NCBI GenBank assembly: GCA_902765005.1
Contig: CACWYB010000001.1
Coordinates: forward strand, 62,001-126,000
Direction: 5' to 3'
Source: an uncultured Eubacteriales bacterium
Lineage (GTDB): Bacteria; Bacillota; Clostridia; Christensenellales; CAG-138
Length of the DNA stretch: 64,000 nucleotides
Part shown: in pieces, positions 16,124 through 24,701 of the stretch
Layout of the letters: the number at the start of each line of letters is the position of its first letter
Numbering within the stretch: position 1 is the first letter of the stretch
Program-made: the position numbers and the translations under genes
Notes under the pieces: model-generated
Database searches by the model: none
Seen by the model: only the letters and a program-made list of their open reading frames with translations
What the model was told of the DNA's origin: nothing

Positions 16124-18662
16124 GGGTTTCGTTGCTTTGGCGTATGGTCTGCTGTATCCGTTCCAAAACCTTGTCCACCTCCTCCTTGAACTCCGCGGAG
16201 CCGGTGCGCAGCACCCCGGATCGGAGCGCCCCCAGCCGCACCAGGGAATCGGAGGTCACCACCCGGACGGTCTCGTTCTTTCCGATTTTGTCCGCCAGCT
16301 GTTCGATGTACAGGTCCGCCGTCTCATTCTCCTTGGTGAACACCACGTGCAAATCCCCTTCGGTGGTCTTGGAGCCCTGGCCTCCCGGCACCCGATAGGC
16401 GTCGAAGACCAGCACCACCTCGGACTTGGTGAAGCTCTGATAGTTGATCAGCTTCTCTATAAGCTTGGTGCGAGCCAGGTCCAAACTGCCTTTTGCCAGT
16501 TCCTTCAGCTCCTCCCAGGCGAAGATCACGTTGTAGCCGTCCACGATGATCCGCTCCGGGGCCTTGGGCTCCGGGAGGGGCGTCTCGGGGGCCGCGACCA
16601 CCTTGTGCGGCCGATAGAGGGCGGTGCGCACGGGGCCGAATTCCTTCTCCATGATGGCCGCCAGCTCCTTTTCGTCCAGGTTGAAGTTGCGCTTTTGCAG
16701 GGCGGGCGCGGGCTCGCAAGGGGGCTTCTCCCGGCCGAAGCCCGTGTCCAGGTGCATGTAGTTTCGCACCTGGTCCCACTTGACCACCATCCCGGCCCCG
16801 TGGGCGCAGAACACGCTGTCCGGGGTGTTGTCCAGGTCCGATTCCGGGTCGTAGCCGATCTTTGAAATGACAGCCTCCGCCTGCCTGCAGGGCTGATACC
16901 CCTCCACATGGCAGGAGAGCCGGCCCCGGCCCCGGGTATAGGCGGCCACCTCCCGGCCGTAGTCCCCCATGGCGGACACGGGGGCCGTGCCGGTGATGAC
17001 CATGCGGCCGCCGCTCTCCTCCGGGGGGTTGTGGGTCCCGCCCATGGCCTGGATATCGCTGATGGCCCGGCCCACGTCGGCAAAGGGCACCTCCAGCCGA
17101 AAGCCGTAGTATGGCTCCAGAAGGATGTTTTCCGCCTGCATGAGCCCCTGCCGCAGAGCCCGATAGGTGGCCTGGCGAAAATCTCCCCCCTCCGTGTGCT
17201 TCAGGTGGGCCCGGCCGGCGATGAGGGTGATCCGCACGTCGGTCAGCGGGGAGCCCGTGAGCACCCCCAGGTGCTCCTTTTCCAAAAGGTGGGTGAGGAT
17301 GAGCCGCTGCCAGTTCAGATCCAGCTCGTCCTCGCTGACAGAGGACCCTACCTGCAGGCCGCTGCCCGGCTCCCCGGGCTCCAGCAAGAGATGGACCTCC
17401 GCGTAGTGGCGCAGGGGCTCAAAGTGGCCCACGCCCTCCACCGGCGCGGCGATGGTCTCCCGATACAGGATGCTCCCGGCGCCCACGGTCACCTGCAGGT
17501 CGAACCGGTCCCGGATGAGGGCCACCAGCACGTCCGTCTGCAGCTCGCCCATGAGCTGCACGTGGATCTCCGCCAGGTTGGGCTGCCAAAGGATGTGCAG
17601 AAGGGGTTCCTCCTCCTCCAGCTGCCTGAGCTTGGGCAGGGCGGTCTGGGGGTCCACCCCAGCGGGCAGCTCGATCCGATACCCCATGGCCGGGGCGAGC
17701 AGGGGCACCTTCCCGTCCGGCTCCGCCCCCAGGCCCTGGCCGGGCCGGGTCTCGCTCAGGCCCGTCACCGCCACCACGTCCCCGGCAAAGGCCCGGGGCA
17801 CCGCTTCAAACTTCTGGCCGGAGTACAGCCGCAGCTGGGCCGCCTTCTCCTCCCTGCGCTCGCCCCCCACGCCCGTATACGTAAGGGTATCCCGCACCGA
17901 AATGGCGCCGCCGGTGATCTTCATATAGGTGAGCCGGCCCCCCTGGGCGTCCCGGCCGATTTTATACACCCGGGCGCCGAAGGTCTCCGGCCAAACCGGC
18001 CGGGGGGCATAGCGGGCGATGAGGGAGAGGAACTCGTCCACCCCGTCCAGCTTCAGGCCCGAGCCGAAGCAGACAGGGAAAAGCTTTCTGTTCGCGATGA
18101 GGCCGGTGATCCGCTGCTCCGAAAGGCGGCCCGTGTCCATATATTCTTCCAGGGCGCCCTCCTCCAGCAGGGCCAGGGCCTCCGCCGAGGGGTCGGGCCA
18201 GGCCTGGCAGCCCTCCCCGAAGCTGCGCTGCAGCTCCTCCATGAGCTCTCCTCGGCTGCGTTTGGAGGTGTCCATCTTGGTCACGAAGAGGAAGGTGGGC
18301 ACCCGGCCCCGCCGAAGCAGGGACCAGAGGGTGTCCGTGTGGGCCTGGACCCCGTCCGTACCGCTGATGACCAGGATAGCCATATCCATGGCGGCGATGG
18401 CCCGCTCCGTCTCCCCGGAAAGGTCCGCGTGGCCCGGGGTGTCCAGGAGGATGAGCTCCCGATCGCCGAGCCGAAGGCGGGCCTGCTTGGAGAAGATGGT
18501 GATGCCCCGCTCCCGCTCCAGGGCGTGGGTATCCAGGAAGGTGTCCCGATGGTCCACCCGCCCCAGCTTGCGCAGCATCCCCGCCCGGTAGAGCAGAGCC
18601 TCCGAGAGGGTAGTTTTCCCCGCGTCCACGTGGGCCAGGATTCCGACTGTGAGTTTTTGCAT
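16089..18662 (-). CDS. TetM-like translational GTPase fused to YacP/Rae1-type NYN nuclease
   Basis: 857 aa. Residues 1 to about 640 form an EF-G/TetM-type ribosomal GTPase: G1 AHVDAGKT (10-17), G2 RERGITI (50-56), G3 DTPGH (74-78), G4 TKMD (128-131, where TetM has NKID). From about 702 to 850 lies an NYN/PIN domain very like YacP/Rae1: VDGYNVIFAW, LVFDAYRVPGG, TKENETADLYIEQL, VTSDS, with acidic residues at 708, 754, 783 and 805. TetM removes tetracycline from the A site; Rae1 cuts mRNA in the A site. The fusion suggests a two-step A-site device rather than plain drug resistance (inference). Start 18662 is preferred over 18680, which would leave almost no leader from the promoter. Confidence 0.9.
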   Translation of the reverse strand: MQKLTVGILAHVDAGKTTLSEALLYRAGMLRKLGRVDHRDTFLDTHALERERGITIFSKQARLRLGDRELILLDTPGHADLSGETERAIAAMDMAILVISGTDGVQAHTDTLWSLLRRGRVPTFLFVTKMDTSKRSRGELMEELQRSFGEGCQAWPDPSAEALALLEEGALEEYMDTGRLSEQRITGLIANRKLFPVCFGSGLKLDGVDEFLSLIARYAPRPVWPETFGARVYKIGRDAQGGRLTYMKITGGAISVRDTLTYTGVGGERREEKAAQLRLYSGQKFEAVPRAFAGDVVAVTGLSETRPGQGLGAEPDGKVPLLAPAMGYRIELPAGVDPQTALPKLRQLEEEEPLLHILWQPNLAEIHVQLMGELQTDVLVALIRDRFDLQVTVGAGSILYRETIAAPVEGVGHFEPLRHYAEVHLLLEPGEPGSGLQVGSSVSEDELDLNWQRLILTHLLEKEHLGVLTGSPLTDVRITLIAGRAHLKHTEGGDFRQATYRALRQGLMQAENILLEPYYGFRLEVPFADVGRAISDIQAMGGTHNPPEESGGRMVITGTAPVSAMGDYGREVAAYTRGRGRLSCHVEGYQPCRQAEAVISKIGYDPESDLDNTPDSVFCAHGAGMVVKWDQVRNYMHLDTGFGREKPPCEPAPALQKRNFNLDEKELAAIMEKEFGPVRTALYRPHKVVAAPETPLPEPKAPERIIVDGYNVIFAWEELKELAKGSLDLARTKLIEKLINYQSFTKSEVVLVFDAYRVPGGQGSKTTEGDLHVVFTKENETADLYIEQLADKIGKNETVRVVTSDSLVRLGALRSGVLRTGSAEFKEEVDKVLERIQQTIRQSNETHGLQRVLQTDR

Positions 18663-18689
18663 GGTTTGGCTGCCGTCCATAGTAGGGAT

Positions 18690-18719
18690 AGTATACCATC
18701 AACCCCCGCCCCTTTTCAA
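18690..18719 (-). promoter_or_regulatory. Sigma-A promoter of TetM-NYN/YlmH unit
   Basis: Minus strand TTGAAA (18714-18719), 18 bp, TATACT (18690-18695). The predicted transcript would start near 18683, leaving only about 20 bases before the ATG at 18662 and no clear Shine-Dalgarno sequence. Confidence 0.55.
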
Positions 18720-18822
18720 GCGCAGGGGCTTCCCTCCCCCTTAGCTGCGCCTTTGTTTGAACGATCCGCTTTCAATAAGGAAAAAGATGGGACCGGGATG
18801 GGAGAAAAATGCGCCCGGCATC

Positions 18823-18884
18823 TTGACAAGGCGGGCGGAGAACCGGTATAATTTGATCGTAGGTTTAGCGTTAAACTAAACGCT
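18823..18884 (+). promoter_or_regulatory. Promoter plus LacI-type operator, ABC importer/GH65 operon
   Basis: TTGACA (18823-18828), 18 bp, TATAAT (18847-18852), then operator GTTTAGCGTTAAAC (18863-18876) beginning 10 bases after the -10; a second inverted half, AACGCT, follows at 18879-18884. The same operator appears before the genes at 31019 (-) and 31287 (+). A repressor bound here would block transcription start. Confidence 0.75.
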
Positions 18885-18928
18885 GTACAGGCCCTTTTCC
18901 CTGTGAATAGCATTTGAGGAGGATTCGT

Positions 18929-20428
18929 ATGAAAAAGTGGTCCAAAGCAATGGCGCTGCTGCTGGTGATGTGCCTTTTGATCGCCGGCTGCGGAACAGAG
19001 AAGCAGGCAGAGCAGCCCGCGGAGCCCACTGAGGCCCCCCAGCTTTCCGAAGAGCTGCAGGGCGAGCTCGACGCCTTTTCCAGCGAGGTCATCGACGCTG
19101 ACCTCACCTGCACCATCACCCTGGGCAACTGGCCCCCGGACACGGCTGCCGCTTCCGAGCTGGCCCTGTTTGAAGGCTACAAGGCCACCATGGCCAAGCA
19201 GTATCCCAATGTGACCCTGGTGCCCGACTACTACTCCTACAGCCTGAGCAACTACGTGCCCATGGCCAAGGGCGGCACCGCTCCCAGCATCTTCCAGCCC
19301 CCCTTCACCGATCCCCAGCTGCTCATCAGCCAGCATCTGGTGGGGGACGTGACGGACGCGCTGGCGGCTTGCGGGGCTCTGGATAAGTTCAGCCCCTCCT
19401 ATGTGGAGATGCTGGCGGACCAGAACGGCCGGATCTACGGCCTGCCCCGGGACGGCTACGTGCTGGGCATGCACATCAACATCGAGCTCTTCCGGGAGGC
19501 CGGCCTCATGACCGAGGAGGGCCTGCCCAAGTACCCCACCACCCTCCAGGAGCTGGCGGAATACGGCCAGATCATCCGGGAAAAGACGGGCAAAGCGGGC
19601 CTTGTTTTCCCCGCCAGCGAGACCTACGGCGGATGGCTGTTTACCAACATCGCCTGGAACTTCGGCTGCGTGGGCGAGAACGCCCTGGAGTATCAGGACG
19701 CGGACGGCCGCTGGGTGTGCAACTTCACCTCCCCCCAGGCCATCGCGGCCATGGAGTATATCCGGGATCTGAAATGGAAGTATGACATTCTCAACGCCGA
19801 CGCCACCACCACCGACTGGGCCGGGGCGCACTCCGCCCTGGGCACCGGGGAAGCGGCCATGAACTTTGCCGCCGACGACTCCGTGGACCAGCCCACCGCC
19901 AACAAGGGCCTGCCCCTGGAAGATTTCGCCCTGATCCCCTTCCCCGCCGGTCCCGAGGGCCGCTACGCTTTGGCCGGCGGCACCTGCTACATGTTCTCTC
20001 CGGACATCACCCCCGAGCAGGCCACGGCGCTCATGGCCTATCTGAAGATCCTGGGCAAGCTCCCGTTCTTGGATGAGGATATCATCGCCGGCATGCGGGC
20101 GGATTACGCCGCCAAAAAGGACCGGGGCGCCCCTGTGCTCCCCGCCATCAGCGCTTGGAACGACGAGGAATACAACAACACCAAGCAGGCCATCATCCAG
20201 GAGTACTGCAACGTGGATATGCGGCTGTACAACGACTTCTTCGATTCCGTGTCCGAGGGCACCATCACCCTGAAGGCGGAGGAGCCCGTGTTCGCCCAGC
20301 AGCTCTACCGGGAGCTCACCGCCGTGATCCAGCGGGTCATCACCCGGGAGGGCGCGGACATCACCAAGGCCATGACACAGGCCCAGGAGTCCTTCCAGGA
20401 GTATCTGGACGACGAGATCAACAGCTGA
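18929..20428 (+). CDS. ABC sugar transporter substrate-binding lipoprotein
   Basis: 499 aa. Lipoprotein signal (MKKWSKAMALLLVMCLLIAGC, lipid on the Cys of IAGC) followed by an acidic linker and a family-1 type extracellular solute-binding fold. It should capture an oligosaccharide and deliver it to the two permeases that follow. Start 18929 has AGGAGG upstream; a start at 18914 would spoil the signal peptide. First gene of an operon with permeases and two GH65 enzymes, under the GTTTARCGTTAAAC operator. No ATPase gene is in the window, so a shared MsmK-like ATPase elsewhere is likely. Confidence 0.92.
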   Translation: MKKWSKAMALLLVMCLLIAGCGTEKQAEQPAEPTEAPQLSEELQGELDAFSSEVIDADLTCTITLGNWPPDTAAASELALFEGYKATMAKQYPNVTLVPDYYSYSLSNYVPMAKGGTAPSIFQPPFTDPQLLISQHLVGDVTDALAACGALDKFSPSYVEMLADQNGRIYGLPRDGYVLGMHINIELFREAGLMTEEGLPKYPTTLQELAEYGQIIREKTGKAGLVFPASETYGGWLFTNIAWNFGCVGENALEYQDADGRWVCNFTSPQAIAAMEYIRDLKWKYDILNADATTTDWAGAHSALGTGEAAMNFAADDSVDQPTANKGLPLEDFALIPFPAGPEGRYALAGGTCYMFSPDITPEQATALMAYLKILGKLPFLDEDIIAGMRADYAAKKDRGAPVLPAISAWNDEEYNNTKQAIIQEYCNVDMRLYNDFFDSVSEGTITLKAEEPVFAQQLYRELTAVIQRVITREGADITKAMTQAQESFQEYLDDEINS

Positions 20429-20512
20429 TCCGTGAGACGAAACATGCCGGGGAGGCCCTGCCTTTTCGGCGTGTTTTATATCATGGGGTCCCATCCTGTT
20501 TTGGAGGTATCC

Positions 20513-21421
20513 ATGAAAAAGCGTTCCCATTCCCTTGCCGCCGGCGCCCGGCGCTCCGAGTCCTTCAAATCCTGGCTCATCATGCTGCCCGGGCTCATCC
20601 TCATGACCTTCTTCGTGTGGGAGCCGCTGCTGGAGAGCGTGCGCATGAGCCTGTATAAGACGGAGAACATTGAGCTGGTGAAGTTCATCGGCCTGAAGAA
20701 CTTCATCAGCGTCATGGGCAAGGCCAACTTCACCCAGGCCCTGGTCAACACCTTCGCCTACACCTTCTGGTCGCTGCTCATCGGTTTCGTGCTGCCCATC
20801 GCCCTGGCCATGCTCATCGGCGAAACGGTTCGGGGCAAGGGGCTTTTCCGCACGGCGGCGTATCTGCCCAACATGCTGCCGGGCCTGGCGGTGATCATCC
20901 TCTGGTCCGCCTTCTTCTCCGGGGAGAAATCCGGGGTGCTGAACATCCTGCTGGGCAAGCTGGGCATCCCCACCCAGACCTATCTCACCCGGTCCAACCT
21001 GGTCATCCCCATCATCATCTCCATCGCCACCTGGAAGGGGGCGGGGGCCACGGCCCTCATCTACATGGCGGCCATGGCCAGCGTGAACCCGGAGCTCTAC
21101 GAGGCGGCGGCCATCGACGGGGCCAGCGTGTGGCAGCGGGTGATCCACATCCTGCTGCCCTCCATCAAGAAGCTGGCCGGCACGCTGCTCATACTGCAGA
21201 TCATCTCCGTTTTCCAGATCATGTATGAGCCCATGGTCCTGACCAAGGGCGGGCCGGACAACGCCTCCCTGTCCCTCATGCAGCTCATGTGGCAATACGC
21301 CTTCGGCGGCTCCATGGACTACGGCAAGGCCTCCGCCGTGGCGGTGATCGTCACCGTGATCCTGCTGGGAATGACGGCGGTCTATTCCTACTTCAACAAC
21401 AAGGAATCCGATTGGGATTGA
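20513..21421 (+). CDS. ABC sugar transporter permease (CUT1, MalF-like)
   Basis: 302 aa with six hydrophobic segments and the permease EAA loop (YEAAAIDGASVWQRVIHILLPSI). MKKRSHSL at 20513 is the start because GGAGGT lies 6 bases before it. It forms the membrane pore with the next gene product and takes substrate from the binding protein at 18929. Confidence 0.92.
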   Translation: MKKRSHSLAAGARRSESFKSWLIMLPGLILMTFFVWEPLLESVRMSLYKTENIELVKFIGLKNFISVMGKANFTQALVNTFAYTFWSLLIGFVLPIALAMLIGETVRGKGLFRTAAYLPNMLPGLAVIILWSAFFSGEKSGVLNILLGKLGIPTQTYLTRSNLVIPIIISIATWKGAGATALIYMAAMASVNPELYEAAAIDGASVWQRVIHILLPSIKKLAGTLLILQIISVFQIMYEPMVLTKGGPDNASLSLMQLMWQYAFGGSMDYGKASAVAVIVTVILLGMTAVYSYFNNKESDWD

Positions 21422-21439
21422 GGAAAGGAGTGAGTCTGA

Positions 21440-22309
21440 ATGCGTAAACTGCCGCGGACCGGCGTGATCCGGGACTATGACATGTCTTCTCGCTCCGTGC
21501 GCATCGGGTATGGGATCATCTATGCCCTGTGCCTGGTCATGGTGGTGTTCGCCGTGTTCCCCCTCATTTGGGTGGTGTTCGCCGGTTTTAAGGATCTGAA
21601 GGAGTTCATGTCCAGCACCTCCATTCTGCCCCGTTCCTTCGATCTGGGGCCGTTTCTCAAGACCTGGTCCCAGCTGGGCATCGCCAAGAACTATCTGAAC
21701 TCTCTCATCTCCGTGACGGGGAGCGTCGTCTGCGCCCTCATCTTCAACGGTCTGCTGGGCTACGGCCTGGCCATCCTCAAGCCCAAGGGCTATGGGGTGG
21801 TGAAGAAGCTGGTCATGCTCTCCCTCCTGGTGCCGGCCACCATCAGCATCGTGCCCCTGTTCATGAACATCCAGCGGCTGAAGATGGGCAACAGCTTTTT
21901 GCCCCTGTGGCTCAGCTACGGGGCCAACGCCATGTATGTGGTGCTGTTCATCCAGTTCTTTGAGTCCCTGCCCCAGTCCATGATCGAGGCCAGCCGCATC
22001 GACGGCTGCACGCCGCTGCAGACCTTCTTCTACATCGTGCTGCCGCTGTCCAAGCCCATCTGCGCCGTGGTGGCCATCTTCGCCATCAACGCCGCCTGGT
22101 CCGACTTTTTGCTCCCCTACCTGGTGCTCCGGGGCGGACCGCTGCAGACGGTCATGGTGCGGTTGTTCGTGTTCAGCACGGAGCAGACCGTGAACGCGGA
22201 CACCATGATGCGCTCCGTGGTCTTCTCCATGATCCCGCCCATCATCCTCTTTGCCCTGTTCCAGAAGCAGCTGACGGAGAACGCGGTGTCCACGGGCATC
22301 AAAGGCTAA
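21440..22309 (+). CDS. ABC sugar transporter permease (CUT1, MalG-like)
   Basis: 289 aa, six hydrophobic segments, EAA loop IEASRIDGCTPLQTFFYIVLPLSKP. Typical MalG-type partner of the preceding permease, 18 bases downstream, with AGGAAAGGAG as ribosome site. A GH65 gene follows after 33 bases, so import and intracellular cleavage are coupled. Confidence 0.92.
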   Translation: MRKLPRTGVIRDYDMSSRSVRIGYGIIYALCLVMVVFAVFPLIWVVFAGFKDLKEFMSSTSILPRSFDLGPFLKTWSQLGIAKNYLNSLISVTGSVVCALIFNGLLGYGLAILKPKGYGVVKKLVMLSLLVPATISIVPLFMNIQRLKMGNSFLPLWLSYGANAMYVVLFIQFFESLPQSMIEASRIDGCTPLQTFFYIVLPLSKPICAVVAIFAINAAWSDFLLPYLVLRGGPLQTVMVRLFVFSTEQTVNADTMMRSVVFSMIPPIILFALFQKQLTENAVSTGIKG

Positions 22310-22342
22310 GGCCCTTCATCAAACGAAAAGCGAGGAAATAGC

Positions 22343-24649
22343 GTGGCAAAAGTTGCTGACATATACTTTAAGACCCACCCCTGGAAGGTGATCGAGGAGG
22401 GCTTCGACCCTGCCTATGGCCGGGTGAGCGAATCCATCTTCTCCCTGGCCAACGAGTCCATCGGCGTGCGGGGCTACTTTGAGGAGGGCGGGAGCCTGGA
22501 CAGCCTCCGGGGCGCCTACGCCAATGGGGTCTACGACATCGCCCACATCGGCAAATCCTACAAGGGCATCGTGGAAAAGACCCACTTCATGATCCCCACG
22601 GCGGACTGGCTTTTGACCGGCCTCACCCTGGACGGGGAAACTTTGGACCTGGGCCGGGTGAAGTTCAGGGATTTTCGCCGGGAGCTGGACATGCGCGCCG
22701 GCACCCTGACCCGGAGCTTTGTGTGGGAAACGGCCTCCGGGAAGGAGCTGAAGCTCACCTTCCTCCGGTTTTTGGACATGGAGCACCGGGAGCGGGCCTA
22801 TCAGCGCCTCACCCTGGAAGCCCTGAACTTTGACGGGGCGGTGCGCCTGTGCGCCGGGGTCAGCTTCGCCGTCACCCACGAGGGCCACGGCGCCTGCTTC
22901 TGGGGCGACACCCGGAAGGAAGCCGGGGCAAACCGGCTCTGCCTCCAATCCCGAACCAAGGAATCGAACCAGGAGGTCTTCGCCGGGGTCCTTCTGACCC
23001 TGCCCAAGGGGGCGGAGGTCCAATCCGGGGACAAGGCCCTGTATCTCTGCTGCCATCTGCCCCTCCGTAAAGGGACGGCCCAAACCCTGGACCGGCGGGC
23101 GGTGATCCTCTTTGACGGCAGCCAGGGGGACGAGCTCTGGGCCCGGGGCAAGCAGGCCCTGCAGGCGGCGGAGCAGGTGTCCCTGGAGCAGGCGGTCGCG
23201 GCCCAGCGGGCCTACTGGGACCGGTTCTGGTCCATCCTGGACATTGAGCTGGAGCCCGCCGGGACGGATGAGGAGATGATCCGGGCCGTGGCCGCGGAGC
23301 AGCAGGGCATCCGCTTCTGCAGCTTCCAGCTGGCCCAGACCTATAACGGCGGCAGCACGCGCCACAACATCGGCGCCAAGGGCCTTACCGGCGAAGCCTA
23401 CAACGGCCATGCCTTCTGGGACACGGAATCCTGCTGCCTGCCCTTCTACCTGTTCACCAACCCGGAGGCGGCCCGGGATTTGCTGCTGTTCCGCTACAAC
23501 ACCCTGCCCATGGCCCGGGAGCGGGCGAAGATGCTGGATTGCCAAGGGGCCTGCTACCCCATCGCCACCCTGAACGGGGACGAGGCCTGCCCCCTCTGGC
23601 AGCACGCCAGCCTGCAGCTGCAGCCCAGCACCGCCGTGGCCTACGGCATCTGGCACTACGTGCACCTGACGGAGGACGAAGATTTTCTCTTTGCCTACGG
23701 GGCGGAGATGCTGCTGGAGATCGCCCGGTTTTTGAAGAGCCGGGCGGCCCTGGGCAACCGAACGGGCCAGTTTGGCTTCTTCGGCGTCATGGGGCCGGAC
23801 GAGTTCCACATGATGGTGAACAACAACGCCTACACCAACTACATGGGCATGCGGACCCTGTCCTTCGCGGCCCAGGTCATGGACCGGATGGCGGCGGAAC
23901 GGCCGGATGCCTTTAGGAAGCTCTCCAGCCGGACCGGCTTTACGGCGGCGGAGGCGGATGAATGGAAGCACATCGCCGAAAACATGTACCTGCCCATGGG
24001 GGCGGACGGCCTCATCGAGCAGCACGACGGCTTCTTTGACCTGCCCCACACGGACATCGGCTCCATCCCCGTCAGCCAGTTTCCCCTCTACGACCACTGG
24101 TCCTACGATCGGATCTACCGGACGGACATGATCAAGCAGCCGGACGTGCTCATGATGCTCTACCTCTACAACAGCTCCTTCTCCGAGGAGGTGAAACGGG
24201 TCAACTACCGGTTCTATCAGCCAAGGACCATCCACGAGTCCTCCCTCTCCCCCGCCATCCACTCCATTCTGGCGGCGGAACTCCACGAGATGGACGAGGC
24301 GGTGAACTTCTTCGGCTACGCCACCCGGCTGGATCTGGACAACTACAACCGGAACACCCGGGAGGGCCTGCACATCACCAGCATCGCCATGGCCTGGGCC
24401 AACATCGTCTACGGCTTCGCGGGCCTTCGCAGCGACGGAGCCCTGCTCCGCTTTGCCCCCCGGCTGCCCCAGCGGTGGAAGAAGCTCACCTTTGAACTCA
24501 CCTACCGGGGCCGCCTTTTGCGGGTGTGCATGGAGCGGGGGCAGACGCGCTTCAGCCTACAGGCCGGGGCGCCCATGACCCTGCAGGTCTACGACGGCCT
24601 GCACACCCTGGGAACAGAGGAGCTGCTCGTTCCCAACCTTTGCGATTGA
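22343..24649 (+). CDS. GH65 phosphorylase-like enzyme 1
   Basis: 768 aa. All parts of GH65 are present: N-terminal beta-sandwich, (alpha/alpha)6 barrel and C-terminal sheet. The general acid lies in GPDEFH (E487, the same number as in Lactobacillus brevis maltose phosphorylase), followed by NNNAYTNYM. The HESSLS loop is the phosphate-binding loop, so a phosphorylase is more likely than a hydrolase. Such enzymes cleave alpha-glucobioses (maltose, trehalose, kojibiose, nigerose) with phosphate to beta-glucose 1-phosphate, which the beta-phosphoglucomutase at 26916 can use. It is cytoplasmic; the exact linkage cannot be read from sequence. Confidence 0.9.
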   Translation: MAKVADIYFKTHPWKVIEEGFDPAYGRVSESIFSLANESIGVRGYFEEGGSLDSLRGAYANGVYDIAHIGKSYKGIVEKTHFMIPTADWLLTGLTLDGETLDLGRVKFRDFRRELDMRAGTLTRSFVWETASGKELKLTFLRFLDMEHRERAYQRLTLEALNFDGAVRLCAGVSFAVTHEGHGACFWGDTRKEAGANRLCLQSRTKESNQEVFAGVLLTLPKGAEVQSGDKALYLCCHLPLRKGTAQTLDRRAVILFDGSQGDELWARGKQALQAAEQVSLEQAVAAQRAYWDRFWSILDIELEPAGTDEEMIRAVAAEQQGIRFCSFQLAQTYNGGSTRHNIGAKGLTGEAYNGHAFWDTESCCLPFYLFTNPEAARDLLLFRYNTLPMARERAKMLDCQGACYPIATLNGDEACPLWQHASLQLQPSTAVAYGIWHYVHLTEDEDFLFAYGAEMLLEIARFLKSRAALGNRTGQFGFFGVMGPDEFHMMVNNNAYTNYMGMRTLSFAAQVMDRMAAERPDAFRKLSSRTGFTAAEADEWKHIAENMYLPMGADGLIEQHDGFFDLPHTDIGSIPVSQFPLYDHWSYDRIYRTDMIKQPDVLMMLYLYNSSFSEEVKRVNYRFYQPRTIHESSLSPAIHSILAAELHEMDEAVNFFGYATRLDLDNYNRNTREGLHITSIAMAWANIVYGFAGLRSDGALLRFAPRLPQRWKKLTFELTYRGRLLRVCMERGQTRFSLQAGAPMTLQVYDGLHTLGTEELLVPNLCD

Positions 24650-24653
24650 CCTT

Positions 24654-24691
24654 GGCGGCATCCCGTCGTTGCGGGCGGATGCCGCCTTTTT
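24654..24691 (+). terminator. Intra-operon terminator-like hairpin between GH65 genes
   Basis: Perfect 10-bp stem GGCGGCATCC / GGATGCCGCC followed by TTTTT. The downstream gene's AGGAGG starts one base after the T run. It could lower expression of the second GH65 gene or stabilise the upstream mRNA. Confidence 0.6.
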
Positions 24692-24701
24692 AGGAGGAGA
24701 T

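Noticed and set aside
16089-18662. Tetracycline resistance gene tet(M)
   Set aside because: The GTPase part is TetM-like, but G4 differs (TKMD), an NYN nuclease is fused and there is no mobile context; resistance is not supported.
18716-21295. Minus-strand frame of 859 codons
   Set aside because: Antisense shadow of the ABC binding protein and permease genes, with no ribosome site and no recognisable domain.
22319-24373. Minus-strand frame of 684 codons
   Set aside because: Antisense shadow of the first GH65 gene.
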